From positions 248,001-312,000 of the forward strand of contig OY762308.1 in the NCBI GenBank assembly GCA_963665555.2: a DNA stretch of 64,000 bases, given 5' to 3'. The notes beneath the pieces are model-generated. The model saw nothing but the letters and a program-made list of their open reading frames with translations. It was not told where the DNA came from and ran no database searches. The number at the start of each line of letters is the position of its first letter. Positions within the stretch are counted from its first letter, which is position 1. The stretch comes from CAXXXW01 sp963665555 (GTDB taxonomy: Bacteria > Pseudomonadota > Alphaproteobacteria > Thalassobaculales > Thalassobaculaceae). A program made the position numbers and the translations under genes. Below are positions 1-8,606 of the stretch, piece by piece.

Positions 1-3000
1 GCAGGCCGTCGCGCTCGCTGGCCGGCAGGTCGCCGCCGGCCACCGCGTCGCCCAGCAGGATCTTGATGTTGACCTCGCGGTCGGAGGAGGCGACGCCGGC
101 GGAGTTGTCGATCGCGTCGGTGTTGATCCGCCCGCCGGCGCGCGCGTACTCGATCCGCCCGCGCTGCGTGACGCCGAGATTGGCGCCCTCGCCGATCACC
201 CGGGCCCGCAGGTCGCGGCCGTCCACGCGCAGCGCGTCGGTCGCCCGGTCGCCCACGTCGGCGTGGGATTCCGTCGAGCTTTTCACATAGGCGCCGATGC
301 CGCCGAACCACAGCAGGTCGGTCTCGGCGAGCAGCATCGCGCGGATCAGCTCCGTCGGCGTGGCGGTCTCGGCCTCGATGGCGAAGGCGGCCCGGATTTC
401 CGGCGTGAGCGCGATCGACTTGGCGCTCCGCTCGAACACGCCGCCGCCCTTCGAGATCAGGCCCGGGTCGTAGTCGGCCCAGGAGGAGCGCGGCAGTTCG
501 AACAGCCGCTTGCGCTCGGCCCAGCCGGCGGTGGGGTCCGGGTCGGGGTCGACGAAGACATGCAGGTGGTTGAACGCGCCGCGCAGCCGGATGTGGCGCG
601 ACAGCAGCATCCCGTTGCCGAACACGTCGCCGCTCATGTCGCCGCAGCCGACGACGGTGAAGTCCTCGTTCTGGATGTCCTTGCCGATCTCGCGGAAATG
701 GCGCTTGACGGATTCCCAGGCCCCGCGCGCCGTGATCCCCATCTTCTTGTGGTCGTAGCCGGCCGAGCCGCCCGACGCGAAGGCGTCGTCGAGCCAGAAG
801 CCATAGTCGCGCGCCACGCCGTTGGCGATGTCGGAGAAGGTCGCGGTGCCCTTGTCGGCGGCGACGACCAGGTAGGGGTCGTCGGCGTCGTGGCGGACCA
901 CCCGTTCGGGCGGGACCGTGCCGTCCCCGACGATGTTGTCGGTGATGTCGAGCAGGCCGCGCATCATCGCCATGTAGCATTCGACGCCCTCGGCCTGGAA
1001 CGCCTCGCGCCCGCCCTCGGCCGGGGGCCGCTTGGCGACGAACCCGCCCTTGGAGCCGACGGGGACGATGACCGAGTTCTTGGTCATCTGCGCCTTCATC
1101 AGGCCGAGGATCTCGGTGCGGAAATCCTCGCGCCGGTCGGACCAGCGGATGCCGCCCCGCGCCACCCTTCCGCCGCGCAGGTGGACCGCCTCGACACGCG
1201 GCGAGCAGACCCAGACCTCGACCAGCGGCCGGGGCGCCGGCAGGTCCTCCACCGCCTGGCTGTCGAGCTTGAAGGAGATGGAGGGTTTCGGCCCGCCGTC
1301 CGCCGCGCGCTGGAAGAAGTTGGTGCGGAGCGTGCTCTGGACCAGGTTGAGGAAGCGGCGCAGGATGCGGTCCTCGTCCAGGTTCGCCACCTCGTCCAGC
1401 CCCTCCTCGATCCGCGCCGCCAGCGCGGCGCAATCCGCCTCGCGGCCTGCGTCGAGGTCGGGGTCGAAGCGGCGCAGGAACAGGTCGGCCAGCAGCCGGG
1501 CGAGGCCGGGATTGCCGGCCAGCGTCTCCTCCATGTAGCTCTGGGAGAAGGTGAAGCCCGCCTGGCGCAGGAACCTGGCGTAGGCGCGCACGACCGACAC
1601 CTCGCGCCAGTCGAGGCCCGCCGCCAGCACCAGCCGGTTGAAGCCGTCGTTCTCCATCCGGCCGTCCCACACGGCGGCCAGCGTCTCCCGGAAGGGCCGG
1701 TCGATCCGGTCGAGGTCGAGCGACGCGCCGTCGACATCGCGCGGCTCGATCCTGAAGTCGTGCAGCCAGATCGAGCCGGCGCTCTCGCGGTTGCTCACCT
1801 CGTGCGGCGTTTCGGTCAGCACGCGGGCGCCCATGTTCTCCAGCATCGGCATGATGTCGGAAAGCGGGGCGGGCGCGCCCGGCCGGAAGAACTTGAGCCT
1901 GAGCGCGCCGCCCTCCGCGCCGGACGGCCGCGACAGCCGCGTCGCCGGACCGCCGGACCCGTCCGCCTCCTCCACCGCGCCGAGGTCGCCGAGGGCCGCG
2001 CGCGCGTCGTGCGCCTCGCGGTAGGCGAGGGGGAAGCCGTCGCCGTAGCGCCGGAACGACCGTTCGCCCGCCTCCTCGCCGAGCGCGTCCCGCGCCGCCT
2101 CGCGCAGCCGTTCGGTCCAGGACCGGCAGAGTTCGACCAGCTCCCGCTCCAGCGCGTCGCGGTCCGCCTTCGGGACCCGGCCGCGCGCCGTCTCGACCGT
2201 GACCTGCAGGCGCACCAGCGGCGACTCGGACATCTGGACGTAGAAGGCGGAGACCTTGCCGTCGAAGGTCCGGCCCAGCAGCGCGGCGATCCGCGAGCGC
2301 AGCGCCGAATCGTAACGGTCGCGGGGAACGAAGACGAAGCAGGAGGCGAACCGCTCGAACGGGTCGAGCCGGTGGAACGCCGCCGGCTCCTGGCGCTCGT
2401 GCACATGCATGACGCCGACCGCGGTTTCCAGCAGTTCGTCCTCGGCCGCCTGCAGCAGTTCGTCGCGCGGCCATGTCTCCACGATGTGCGCCAGCGCCTT
2501 GCCGTCGTGGCTGGCGGGGCGGAAGCCGGCGCGGCGCGTCACGTTGTCCACCTTGCGGCGGAGCAGCGGGATTTCCCGCGGACTCCGGTTGTAGGCGACC
2601 GAGGTGAACAGGCCGACGAAATGGCGCTCGCCGGTGGCGCGGCCGTTGTCGTCGAATTTCCGCGCGATCGCCGCGTCGAGCGCGACCGGGCGGTGCACGC
2701 GCGAGACCAGGTCCGCCTTGGTGATCAGCAGCGGGCGCGCGCAATCCGCCGAATCGCCGGCCGCCGCCGCGACCGGACCGGGGCCGGCGGCGTCGGAAAA
2801 CGCGCGCGCCGCCGGGTCGCGCAGCAGGCCGAGGCCGCGGCCCGCGCCGCCGGCGTCGTCGTCGTCGTAGTCGTACTCGCGGTAGCCGAGGAAGGTGAAA
2901 TGCCCGTCCTCCATCCAGAGCAGGAAGGCGCGCGCCTCCTCGGCGTCCTCGTGGCTGGACGCGCCGATCGTGGCCGCCGCCTCCATCGCCCTCGCCCGCA

Positions 3001-3562
3001 TCGGCCGCCAGTCCTCCACGGCGGCGCGGACCTCGCCGAGGATGTCGCCCAGTTCGGCCTCGATCCCGGACCGCTCGTCGTCGGAAAGCCGCCGGGGGAG
3101 CCGCAGGCGCATCCAGGACTCGGCCGACCCGTCGCCGTCCCCGGCCGGCAGCCGCGCCGCCGCGCCGTCCGGCCCGCGCGCCACGCGCAGGATCGGGTGG
3201 AGCGCCAGGCTCGCGCCCAGCCCGCGCCGGACCAGCGCCGCCGTCACCGAGTCGTAGAGGAAGGGCATGTCGTCGTTGACGATCTCGACCTCGGCCCCGC
3301 CGGCGGCCCCGTTGTCCGGGTTGCGGACGCGGATTTTCGGCCCGCCCGGCGCGCGGACCTGTCCGAACGCGCGGATCGCCAGAGCCGCGTCGAAGAGCGC
3401 CGCCGGGTCCTCCGCCAGCAGGTCGCGCGGCGGCGCGTGGGCGTGGAAGGCTTCGAGGAAACGCTCGGCCTCGCCGGCCTCGGCGGCGGAAAGGCGGGCG
3501 CGCGCCAGTTCGCGGAACGACCCGAAGGGTTCGGTCTCGGACGGGGCGGGATGGTCCGGCAT
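1..3562 (-). CDS. NAD-specific glutamate dehydrogenase, large (180 kDa) type, 3' end beyond the window
   Basis: Oxidises glutamate to 2-oxoglutarate and ammonia with NAD in the cytoplasm. The reading frame starts at an ATG at 3562 (MPDHPAPSETEPFG) and stays open to base 1, giving about 1187 residues of a family usually near 1600, so the 3' end is cut by the window edge and not broken. Family marks on the minus strand are IVNDDMPFLYDSV near residue 100 (N-terminal ACT-like region) and DNSAGV followed by SSDREVNIKILL close to the edge, which belongs to the catalytic part. The gene stands alone, with a 122-bp gap to the next gene upstream. The complementary strand carries a 1118-residue open frame that is an artefact of GC-rich codon use. 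Confidence 0.93.
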   Translation of the reverse strand, partial: MPDHPAPSETEPFGSFRELARARLSAAEAGEAERFLEAFHAHAPPRDLLAEDPAALFDAALAIRAFGQVRAPGGPKIRVRNPDNGAAGGAEVEIVNDDMPFLYDSVTAALVRRGLGASLALHPILRVARGPDGAAARLPAGDGDGSAESWMRLRLPRRLSDDERSGIEAELGDILGEVRAAVEDWRPMRARAMEAAATIGASSHEDAEEARAFLLWMEDGHFTFLGYREYDYDDDDAGGAGRGLGLLRDPAARAFSDAAGPGPVAAAAGDSADCARPLLITKADLVSRVHRPVALDAAIARKFDDNGRATGERHFVGLFTSVAYNRSPREIPLLRRKVDNVTRRAGFRPASHDGKALAHIVETWPRDELLQAAEDELLETAVGVMHVHERQEPAAFHRLDPFERFASCFVFVPRDRYDSALRSRIAALLGRTFDGKVSAFYVQMSESPLVRLQVTVETARGRVPKADRDALERELVELCRSWTERLREAARDALGEEAGERSFRRYGDGFPLAYREAHDARAALGDLGAVEEADGSGGPATRLSRPSGAEGGALRLKFFRPGAPAPLSDIMPMLENMGARVLTETPHEVSNRESAGSIWLHDFRIEPRDVDGASLDLDRIDRPFRETLAAVWDGRMENDGFNRLVLAAGLDWREVSVVRAYARFLRQAGFTFSQSYMEETLAGNPGLARLLADLFLRRFDPDLDAGREADCAALAARIEEGLDEVANLDEDRILRRFLNLVQSTLRTNFFQRAADGGPKPSISFKLDSQAVEDLPAPRPLVEVWVCSPRVEAVHLRGGRVARGGIRWSDRREDFRTEILGLMKAQMTKNSVIVPVGSKGGFVAKRPPAEGGREAFQAEGVECYMAMMRGLLDITDNIVGDGTVPPERVVRHDADDPYLVVAADKGTATFSDIANGVARDYGFWLDDAFASGGSAGYDHKKMGITARGAWESVKRHFREIGKDIQNEDFTVVGCGDMSGDVFGNGMLLSRHIRLRGAFNHLHVFVDPDPDPTAGWAERKRLFELPRSSWADYDPGLISKGGGVFERSAKSIALTPEIRAAFAIEAETATPTELIRAMLLAETDLLWFGGIGAYVKSSTESHADVGDRATDALRVDGRDLRARVIGEGANLGVTQRGRIEYARAGGRINTDAIDNSAGVASSDREVNIKILLGDAVAGGDLPASERDGL

Positions 3563-3612
3563 GGCGTGTCTCCGATCCGGCTCGGGGAGCGGCGTTCCGG
3601 CTCCCGGATCGA

Positions 3613-3640
3613 AGGGTAGCGCATCGCCCGGGCGCGGCAA
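3613..3640 (-). promoter_or_regulatory. weak candidate promoter for NAD-glutamate dehydrogenase
   Basis: On the minus strand TTGCCG (3640-3635) is followed after 16 nt by TACCCT (3618-3613), about 50 nt before the ATG at 3562. The -10 match is poor, so this is only a candidate by sequence. Confidence 0.28.
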
Positions 3641-3684
3641 AGCGTCGCGGCGGGCGCCTTTCCGCGCCGCCGGCCCGCGCCGCC

Positions 3685-4611
3685 TCAGCCGCGCGACCAG
3701 CCGTCCAGCACCGCGCGAAGGGCGGCGGCGAAGGCGACCGGCTGGTCGAGGAACAGGTGGTGGCGCGCCTCGGGAATGCCGACGACCGGCGATCCCGGCG
3801 CCATCAGCGCGCGCATGTAGGCGACGGTCTCCGGCGTCACCAGCGCGCTCTCGTCGCCGTAAACCAGGGCCGTCGGGCAGGACGCCTCCGCGAGGTGGCG
3901 GTGGTAGGGTTCGGAGAAGCGGCGCTGGTGCATCGCGCCGGGGTCGAACTTCCAGGTCCAGCCCTCCCCGTCGCGCGCGAGCGAATGGCGCGCGATATGC
4001 GCGACCAGGAAGGCGTTCTCGCATTCCTGCTCCGGCAGCAGGCGGAAACGCGCCAGCCCGGCCGCGAAATCGGGGTAGTGGCGCTTTGTGCCCGAACGCC
4101 GGGGCGGGCCGCGCCGCTCCCGCTCCTCCGGCGAGCGGATCGGGGAATCGGCGATAACCAGCCCGCCGATCCCGTCCGGCCCGCCGCCGCGCTCCCGGGC
4201 GAAGCGCGTCGCCACCAGGCCGCCGAAACTGTGGCCGACGACGAAGGGCCGGGGGCCGAGGCCGGCGTCCTCGACCACGGCGCCCAGTTCGGCGGCGCGG
4301 ATCGCGGCCCCGTACTCCGCGCGCCGCCCGCTGTCGCCCATGCCGGAAAGGTCCGGCGCGGCGACGCGGTAGCGCCCGGCGAACCAGGGCGCGAGGAAGC
4401 TCCACCAGTGGGCGTGGCCGCCGCCGCCATGGACCAGCAGCAGCCCCGCCTCCGGCTCCGGCGGCCCGTCCCACAGCAGGTAGTGGATCGAACAGCCGTC
4501 CGAGACGACCCGGCGCGACCGGCGCGGCGCCGCCATGTTGCGGCGGAACCACTCCGGGGCGTCGGCCGGGGCGGCCTCTGACCCGTCTCCTTGCGGCGGG
4601 GCGGCGTGCAT
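3685..4611 (-). CDS. alpha/beta hydrolase
   Basis: Predicted soluble hydrolase of 308 residues; the substrate cannot be read from sequence. It shows the alpha/beta fold marks: oxyanion loop HGGGG at residues 61-65, nucleophile elbow GHSFGG with Ser128, an acidic residue in YGDES, and His284/285 in the final strand-helix. The chosen ATG (4611) lies about 40 nt after a good candidate promoter; the frame stays open further upstream but that stretch overlaps the rhodanese gene and the promoter. A second in-frame ATG at residue 26 is possible. The gene is single and divergent from the rhodanese gene. Confidence 0.85.
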   Translation of the reverse strand: MHAAPPQGDGSEAAPADAPEWFRRNMAAPRRSRRVVSDGCSIHYLLWDGPPEPEAGLLLVHGGGGHAHWWSFLAPWFAGRYRVAAPDLSGMGDSGRRAEYGAAIRAAELGAVVEDAGLGPRPFVVGHSFGGLVATRFARERGGGPDGIGGLVIADSPIRSPEERERRGPPRRSGTKRHYPDFAAGLARFRLLPEQECENAFLVAHIARHSLARDGEGWTWKFDPGAMHQRRFSEPYHRHLAEASCPTALVYGDESALVTPETVAYMRALMAPGSPVVGIPEARHHLFLDQPVAFAAALRAVLDGWSRG

Positions 4612-4659
4612 CCTGTCGTCCTCGGGCGCTGGGATCGGCGGCGGGCGGCGGGGAGCCGC

Positions 4660-4688
4660 TTCATACAGGTCTTTGGCGCGCGCGGCAA
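4660..4688 (-). promoter_or_regulatory. candidate sigma70-type promoter for the alpha/beta hydrolase
   Basis: Minus strand TTGCCG (4688-4683), 17-nt spacer, TATGAA (4665-4660). This predicts a transcript starting about 40 nt before the ATG at 4611. Good spacing and four of six matches to the -10 consensus, but no experimental support. Confidence 0.5.
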
Positions 4689-4701
4689 TTTCGGGCAAAC
4701 T
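4673..4701 (+). promoter_or_regulatory. weak candidate promoter for the rhodanese operon
   Basis: TTGGCG (4673-4678), 17-nt spacer, CAAACT (4696-4701), about 40 nt before the rhodanese ATG. It overlaps the divergent hydrolase promoter. The -10 is weak. Confidence 0.3.
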
Positions 4702-4743
4702 GGCGCGAACGGGCGCGGGCCCGGCGGCGGGGAGGCGACGGCG

Positions 4744-5151
4744 ATGGGCAAACTCAGGATCGGCGTGATGGAGATGGTGGAGGCGGCGCGGGCCGAGATC
4801 GAGGAGGTCGCGCCGGCCGATGCGATCCGCGAGGCGGGCGACCCGGACACGCTGGTGATCGACATCCGCGATGTGCGCGAGCGCCGCCGCGACGGCTACA
4901 TCCCCGACAGCTTCCACTGCCCGCGCGGCATGATCGAGTTCTGGATCGATCCCGACAGCCCCTACTACAAGCCGGTGTTCGGGGAGCGGAAACGCTTCCT
5001 GTTCCACTGCGCCGCCGACTGGCGCTCGGCGCTCACCGTGCAGACCGTGAACCGCATGGGCCTGGAGGGCGCGGCCCATATCAGGGGCGGGCTGCGCGGC
5101 TGGCGCGAGGCCGGCGGCGCCGTCGTCGAGGCCGAGAAGAAACCGGCGTGA
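4744..5151 (+). CDS. rhodanese-like domain protein
   Basis: Single-domain sulfurtransferase fold of 135 residues. The active-site Cys is C89 in HCAADWRSA, a C-x4-R loop typical of rhodaneses that bind a sulfane sulfur. An upstream LVIDIRDVRER segment gives the conserved Asp/Arg of the first strand. The start at 4744 has a GGGGAGG ribosome site 8 nt before it. The stop overlaps the GTG start of the next gene by 4 nt, so the two are translationally coupled. The sulfur acceptor is unknown. Confidence 0.88.
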   Translation: MGKLRIGVMEMVEAARAEIEEVAPADAIREAGDPDTLVIDIRDVRERRRDGYIPDSFHCPRGMIEFWIDPDSPYYKPVFGERKRFLFHCAADWRSALTVQTVNRMGLEGAAHIRGGLRGWREAGGAVVEAEKKPA

Positions 5152-6386
5152 CCGCCGCCGCGCCCGAAGGCCTCGCGCCCGCCGCGCCGCGCCCGCCCGC
5201 CGGCGCCGGAGGGGCGGGCGCCGGCCTCGCCGCCTCCTGCGTCGAGCGGGCGCGCTCGGTCCTGCCGGCGGTCGCGGCGGCGGCGGACCGGATCGAGGCG
5301 GCGCGCGAGCTTCCGCCCGACGTACTGGCGGCGATGCATGGGGCCGGGCTGTGGCGCATGGCGCTGCCGCGCTTCCTCGGCGGGGGCGAGACGCCGCCGC
5401 CCGCGCTGGCGCGCATGACCGAGACCGTCGCCCGGGCCGACGCCAGCGCCGCCTGGTGCCTGGGGCAGGGGACCGGCTGCGCCATGGCGGCGGCCTTCCT
5501 CGACGAGGAGCCGGCGCGCCGCGTGTTCGGGCCGCCGCGGTCCGTGCTCGCCTGGGGGGCCGGGCAGATGGGCCGCGCGACGGCGTGCGACGGCGGCTAC
5601 CGGATCGACGGGACCTGGCGGTTCGCCAGCGGCGGCAGGCACGCGACCTGGCTCGGCGGCCACTGCAAGGTGTTCGAGGCCGACGGCGCGCCCCGGCTCG
5701 CGCCCGACGGGCGGCACGCCGACCGCACCGCCCTGTTCCCGCGCGCGGCGGCGGAAATCCACGACGACTGGCATGTCATGGGCCTGCGCGGCACGCGGAG
5801 CGAGGGCTACACCGTCCGCGGCCTGTTCGTCGAGGACGCGCTGACCCTCGACCGGGAGGCGCGGGCGGAATGCCGCTCCGGCGCGCCGCTCTACGTCTTC
5901 CCGACGACGCTGGTCTACGCCGGCTGCTTCTCCGGCGTGGCGCTGGGGATCGCGCGCGGCGCGGCGGACGACCTGGTCGAACTGGCGGGCGCCAAGACGC
6001 AGCGCTCGGCCCGCACATCGATGCGCGAAAGCCCGGTCTTCCACACCCGGATCGCCGAGGTCGAGGCCCGGCTCGGCGCCGCGCGCGCCTACCAGCAAGG
6101 GACGCTGGAGGAGGTCTGGGCGACCGTCGTCGAAACCGGGGCGCTGACGGCGGCGGACCGCGCGCGGGTCCGCCTCGCGACGACCTGGGCGATCAACGAG
6201 GCGGCGGAGATCGTGCACGGAATCTACCGCCTGGCCGGCTCCACGGCGATCTTCGAGGACCGGCCCTTCGAGCGGCGGTTCCGCGACATGCACGCCGTCT
6301 CGCAGCAGATGCAGGCGCGGCACAGCCATTACGAGACGGTCGGCCGCCTGATCATGGGCCTCGACGCGACGAGTCCGCACATGTGA
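5148..6386 (+). CDS. acyl-CoA dehydrogenase-like flavoenzyme (group D hydroxylase/HsaA-like)
   Basis: Soluble flavoprotein of 412 residues in the acyl-CoA dehydrogenase superfamily. The order is an N-terminal helical region (LPPDVLAAMHGAGLWRM), a middle beta domain (GTWRFASGGRHATW, MGLRGTRSEGY), and a C-terminal helical domain ending in FRDMHAVSQQMQARHSHYE. The C-terminal end resembles the FMN/FAD-dependent hydroxylases of the HsaA/HpaB type more than true acyl-CoA dehydrogenases, and the usual Glu catalytic base is not obvious. It starts at a GTG overlapping the rhodanese stop. Substrate unknown; a reductase partner is not in the window. Confidence 0.8.
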   Translation: MTAAAPEGLAPAAPRPPAGAGGAGAGLAASCVERARSVLPAVAAAADRIEAARELPPDVLAAMHGAGLWRMALPRFLGGGETPPPALARMTETVARADASAAWCLGQGTGCAMAAAFLDEEPARRVFGPPRSVLAWGAGQMGRATACDGGYRIDGTWRFASGGRHATWLGGHCKVFEADGAPRLAPDGRHADRTALFPRAAAEIHDDWHVMGLRGTRSEGYTVRGLFVEDALTLDREARAECRSGAPLYVFPTTLVYAGCFSGVALGIARGAADDLVELAGAKTQRSARTSMRESPVFHTRIAEVEARLGAARAYQQGTLEEVWATVVETGALTAADRARVRLATTWAINEAAEIVHGIYRLAGSTAIFEDRPFERRFRDMHAVSQQMQARHSHYETVGRLIMGLDATSPHM

Positions 6387-6529
6387 GGCGCGACATGCGA
6401 GGCGCGCCGCCGCCGCGGCCATCGGATGGGCGATCGGGCGGCGGGGGATCGAGGCTCGTCAGCGCGCCGCCCGGCGCCGTACAGTCGCGCCCGCGCCGGG
6501 CCGGCGCGGATCGTGGGAGGAGATCGGGA

Positions 6530-6841
6530 ATGTCGAGGGTTCACGTCATCGCGGTGATCACCGCCAAGCCGGGCAAGCGCGACGAGGTGCTGGCCAACTT
6601 CAACGCCAATGTGCCCGCCGTGCACGCCGAGGAGGGCTGCATCGAATACGGCGCGGCGACGGATTGCGCCGAGGCCGGCTTCGCCGCCCCCTACGGGCCG
6701 GACTCCTTCGTCGTGATCGAGAAATGGGCGAGCCTGGACCACCTGAAGGCCCACGCCGCCGCGCCGCACATGAAGGCCTACGCCGAGAAGAACAAGGACC
6801 TGCTGGCCGACCGCAAGATCCACGTGCTGTCCGACGCCTGA
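6530..6841 (+). CDS. antibiotic biosynthesis monooxygenase (ABM) family protein
   Basis: Small 103-residue protein with the ferredoxin-like ABM fold pattern: VHVIAVITAKPGKRDEV at the start, EEGCIEYGAATD in the middle, and FVVIEKWASLDHLKAHAAAPH near the end. Such proteins act as cofactor-free quinol monooxygenases or unknown dimeric enzymes. A GGGAGG ribosome site precedes the ATG. It lies 143 bp after the acyl-CoA dehydrogenase-like gene in the same direction and may share its transcript. The intervening 143 bp shows only a short imperfect repeat (CATGTGAGGCGCG, then CATGCGAGGCGCG). Confidence 0.83.
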   Translation: MSRVHVIAVITAKPGKRDEVLANFNANVPAVHAEEGCIEYGAATDCAEAGFAAPYGPDSFVVIEKWASLDHLKAHAAAPHMKAYAEKNKDLLADRKIHVLSDA

Positions 6842-6850
6842 ACGGGCGCG

Positions 6851-7642
6851 CTACTCCGCCGCCAGCGCGCCCGGCTCGCGGCGCGCGGCGGCCCGCGCCC
6901 GGCAGGCGGCGCCGAACGCCGCGAAAATCCGCCGGTTGTGTTCGGGCAGCGGGCGCGGCCATTCCGCGTGCCACTGCACGCCGAGCGCGAAGGCGGGCGC
7001 GCCGGCGATCGAGATCGCCTCCACCACGCCGTCGGGCGCGACCGCCTCGACCCGCACCCGCTCGCCGGGCCGGTCGATCGCCTGGCCGTGCAGCGAGTTC
7101 ACCAGCGCCCGGTCGGCGCCGAGGATGCGATGCAGCGCTCCGCCCGGCGTTACGCGGATGTCGTGGGCCGGGCGGTAGCGCCGCTCGTGCGCCTCCTCGC
7201 CGCGCCGCATCCGGTGGTCGAAGACGCCCTCCATTCCGGCGAGGTCCTGGTGCAGCGTGCCGCCGAAGGCGACGTTCATCTCCTGGATGCCGAGGCAGAC
7301 GCCGAGCACGGGAACGCCGCGTTCGACGCAGGCGCGGATCAGGGGCAGCGTCGTCGCGTCGCGGTGCGGGTCGTGCGCCGTGCCCTCCGCGCTCGGCGGG
7401 CCGCCGTAGCGGCGCGGCTCCACATTGGCGGCGCCGCCGGTGAGCAGCAGCCCGTCGATCCGCTCGACCCAGGCCTCCGCCAGGCCCGGCTCCCCCAGCG
7501 CCGGCAGGACGACCGGCGCGCAGCCCGCCGGATCGACAACCGCGCGCAGGTACTTCTCGCCGCAGCGGTGGACGGGGTGGACATGCTGGACGTTGCGGGA
7601 GGCGGAGACGCCGACCAGCGGCGCGAGCGGGGCCTGGGACAT
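6851..7642 (-). CDS. gamma-glutamyl-gamma-aminobutyrate hydrolase-like class I amidotransferase (peptidase C26)
   Basis: Protein of 263 residues in the PuuD/peptidase C26 family, which cleave gamma-glutamyl amides such as gamma-glutamyl-GABA in polyamine breakdown. The catalytic nucleophile is Cys116 in GVCLGIQE, and the His-Glu pair is H225/E227 in VQWHAEWPR. The N-terminal strand VGVSAS and the YLRAV segment also fit. The ATG at 7642 was chosen because an earlier in-frame ATG (7726) would overlap a candidate -35 box. Convergent with the ABM gene, 9 bp away. No other polyamine gene is near, so the exact substrate is open. Confidence 0.85.
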   Translation of the reverse strand: MSQAPLAPLVGVSASRNVQHVHPVHRCGEKYLRAVVDPAGCAPVVLPALGEPGLAEAWVERIDGLLLTGGAANVEPRRYGGPPSAEGTAHDPHRDATTLPLIRACVERGVPVLGVCLGIQEMNVAFGGTLHQDLAGMEGVFDHRMRRGEEAHERRYRPAHDIRVTPGGALHRILGADRALVNSLHGQAIDRPGERVRVEAVAPDGVVEAISIAGAPAFALGVQWHAEWPRPLPEHNRRIFAAFGAACRARAAARREPGALAAE

Positions 7643-7696
7643 GCGGGACGGCTTCCTCGACGGGTTCGCGCCGGCGCGGGCCGGAGCGGGGAGGCG

Positions 7697-7726
7697 AGTA
7701 TGGCACGGCCGCGCCGCGCGCGACAA
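7697..7726 (-). promoter_or_regulatory. candidate promoter for the peptidase C26 gene
   Basis: Minus strand TTGTCG (7726-7721), 18-nt spacer, CATACT (7702-7697), about 55 nt before the ATG at 7642. Confidence 0.45.
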
Positions 7727-7747
7727 ACCGCCGGCGCCGCGCCGGAC

Positions 7748-7783
7748 GCGCCGAATGCGCCGAATGCGCCGAATGCGTTGAAC
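7748..7783. repeat. tandem 9-bp repeat GCGCCGAAT x3 plus one diverged unit
   Basis: Three identical head-to-tail copies of GCGCCGAAT (7748-7774) are followed by GCGTTGAAC (7775-7783). The diverged last unit supplies the TTGAAC used as the candidate -35 of the desaturase gene. The tract sits between divergent genes. Confidence 0.85.
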
Positions 7784-7806
7784 GGCGCGGCCGGGTTCGC
7801 CATATC
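7778..7806 (+). promoter_or_regulatory. candidate promoter for the sterol desaturase family gene
   Basis: TTGAAC (7778-7783), 17-nt spacer, CATATC (7801-7806). The predicted transcription start falls at or next to the ATG at 7813, so the mRNA may be leaderless. No Shine-Dalgarno sequence is visible before that ATG. Confidence 0.42.
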
Positions 7807-7812
7807 TCCGGC

Positions 7813-8580
7813 ATGGACGGCGCGGCGCAAATCCTGGTCGAGCACAAGGCGGTCGCGGCCGGCGCCTGGCTGGCGCTGCTGCTGGCGGGGGAGCGGCTGC
7901 TGCCGGCCGTCGAGCGGCTGGGCGGCTGGCGGCGCGTCTTCCGCAACGCCGGGCTGTGGGCGCTCAATGTCGGCCTGTCGCTGGCGGTCGTCGTGCCGCT
8001 GTCGCGCTGGGCCTCGGAGACGGCGCTGGACTGGCGGCCGGAGGGGTTCGGCGGCTGGGCCGGCCTGGCCGCCGACATCGTGCTGCTCGATTTCCTGATC
8101 TACTGGTGGCACCGGGCGAACCATGTCGTCCCCGCGCTGTGGCGGTTCCACGAGGTCCACCATCTCGACGAGTTCCTCGACGCGACCACCGCCGTGCGGT
8201 TCCATTTCGGCGAGGTCCTGCTCTCTGCGCTGTTCCGCGCCGCCGTCGTGCTGGCGCTGGACATCCCGATTTCCTCGGTGCTGGCCTTCGAGGCGCTGGT
8301 GCTGGCGGCGGCCGCCTTCCACCACTCGAACCTGCGCCTGCCGCCGGGGCTGGAGCGCGCGCTGTCGGCGGTCGTGGTCACGCCGTCGATCCACTGGGTG
8401 CACCACCATGCCGTCCAGGCCGACACGGACTCCAACTACGGGACGATTTTCAGCGTCTGGGACAGGCCGTTCCGGTCCCGCTCGGCGACGCGGCGCGCGC
8501 CGGACATGCCGATCGGCGTGCAATCGCGCCGCGACGAGCCCTTCCTCCGCCTGGTGGCGCGCCCGTTCCGGCGGGGGTAG
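7813..8580 (+). CDS. sterol desaturase / fatty acid hydroxylase family membrane enzyme
   Basis: Integral membrane di-iron oxygenase of 255 residues. The histidine clusters that bind the two irons are present: HRANH (100-104), HEVHH (113-117), and HWVHHH near residue 196, with a further His-rich FHHSN. Hydrophobic segments lie near residues 15-30, 48-65, 85-98 and 135-165. The family hydroxylates or desaturates lipids such as sterols, carotenoids or fatty acids, and the substrate here is not clear. The start lacks a ribosome site, in line with leaderless expression. Convergent with lolA. Confidence 0.87.
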   Translation: MDGAAQILVEHKAVAAGAWLALLLAGERLLPAVERLGGWRRVFRNAGLWALNVGLSLAVVVPLSRWASETALDWRPEGFGGWAGLAADIVLLDFLIYWWHRANHVVPALWRFHEVHHLDEFLDATTAVRFHFGEVLLSALFRAAVVLALDIPISSVLAFEALVLAAAAFHHSNLRLPPGLERALSAVVVTPSIHWVHHHAVQADTDSNYGTIFSVWDRPFRSRSATRRAPDMPIGVQSRRDEPFLRLVARPFRRG

Positions 8581-8596
8581 CCCCGTTCCGGCGGGG
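8581..8596. terminator. short GC hairpin between convergent genes
   Basis: CCCCG-TTCCGG-CGGGG forms a 5-bp stem directly after the desaturase stop and before the lolA stop. There is no T-tract. The motif also repeats the CCGTTCCGGCGGGG that ends the desaturase gene. It could act weakly in both directions. Confidence 0.3.
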
Positions 8597-8606
8597 ACAG
8601 CGCGGC

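Noticed and set aside
263..3619. 1118-residue open frame on the + strand over NAD-glutamate dehydrogenase
   Set aside because: Antisense to a well-supported gene; composition of Arg, Ala, Gly and His only, no domain, an artefact of high-GC codon use.
7748..7783. CRISPR-like repeats
   Set aside because: Units are 9 bp, head to tail with no spacers, and no cas gene is present.
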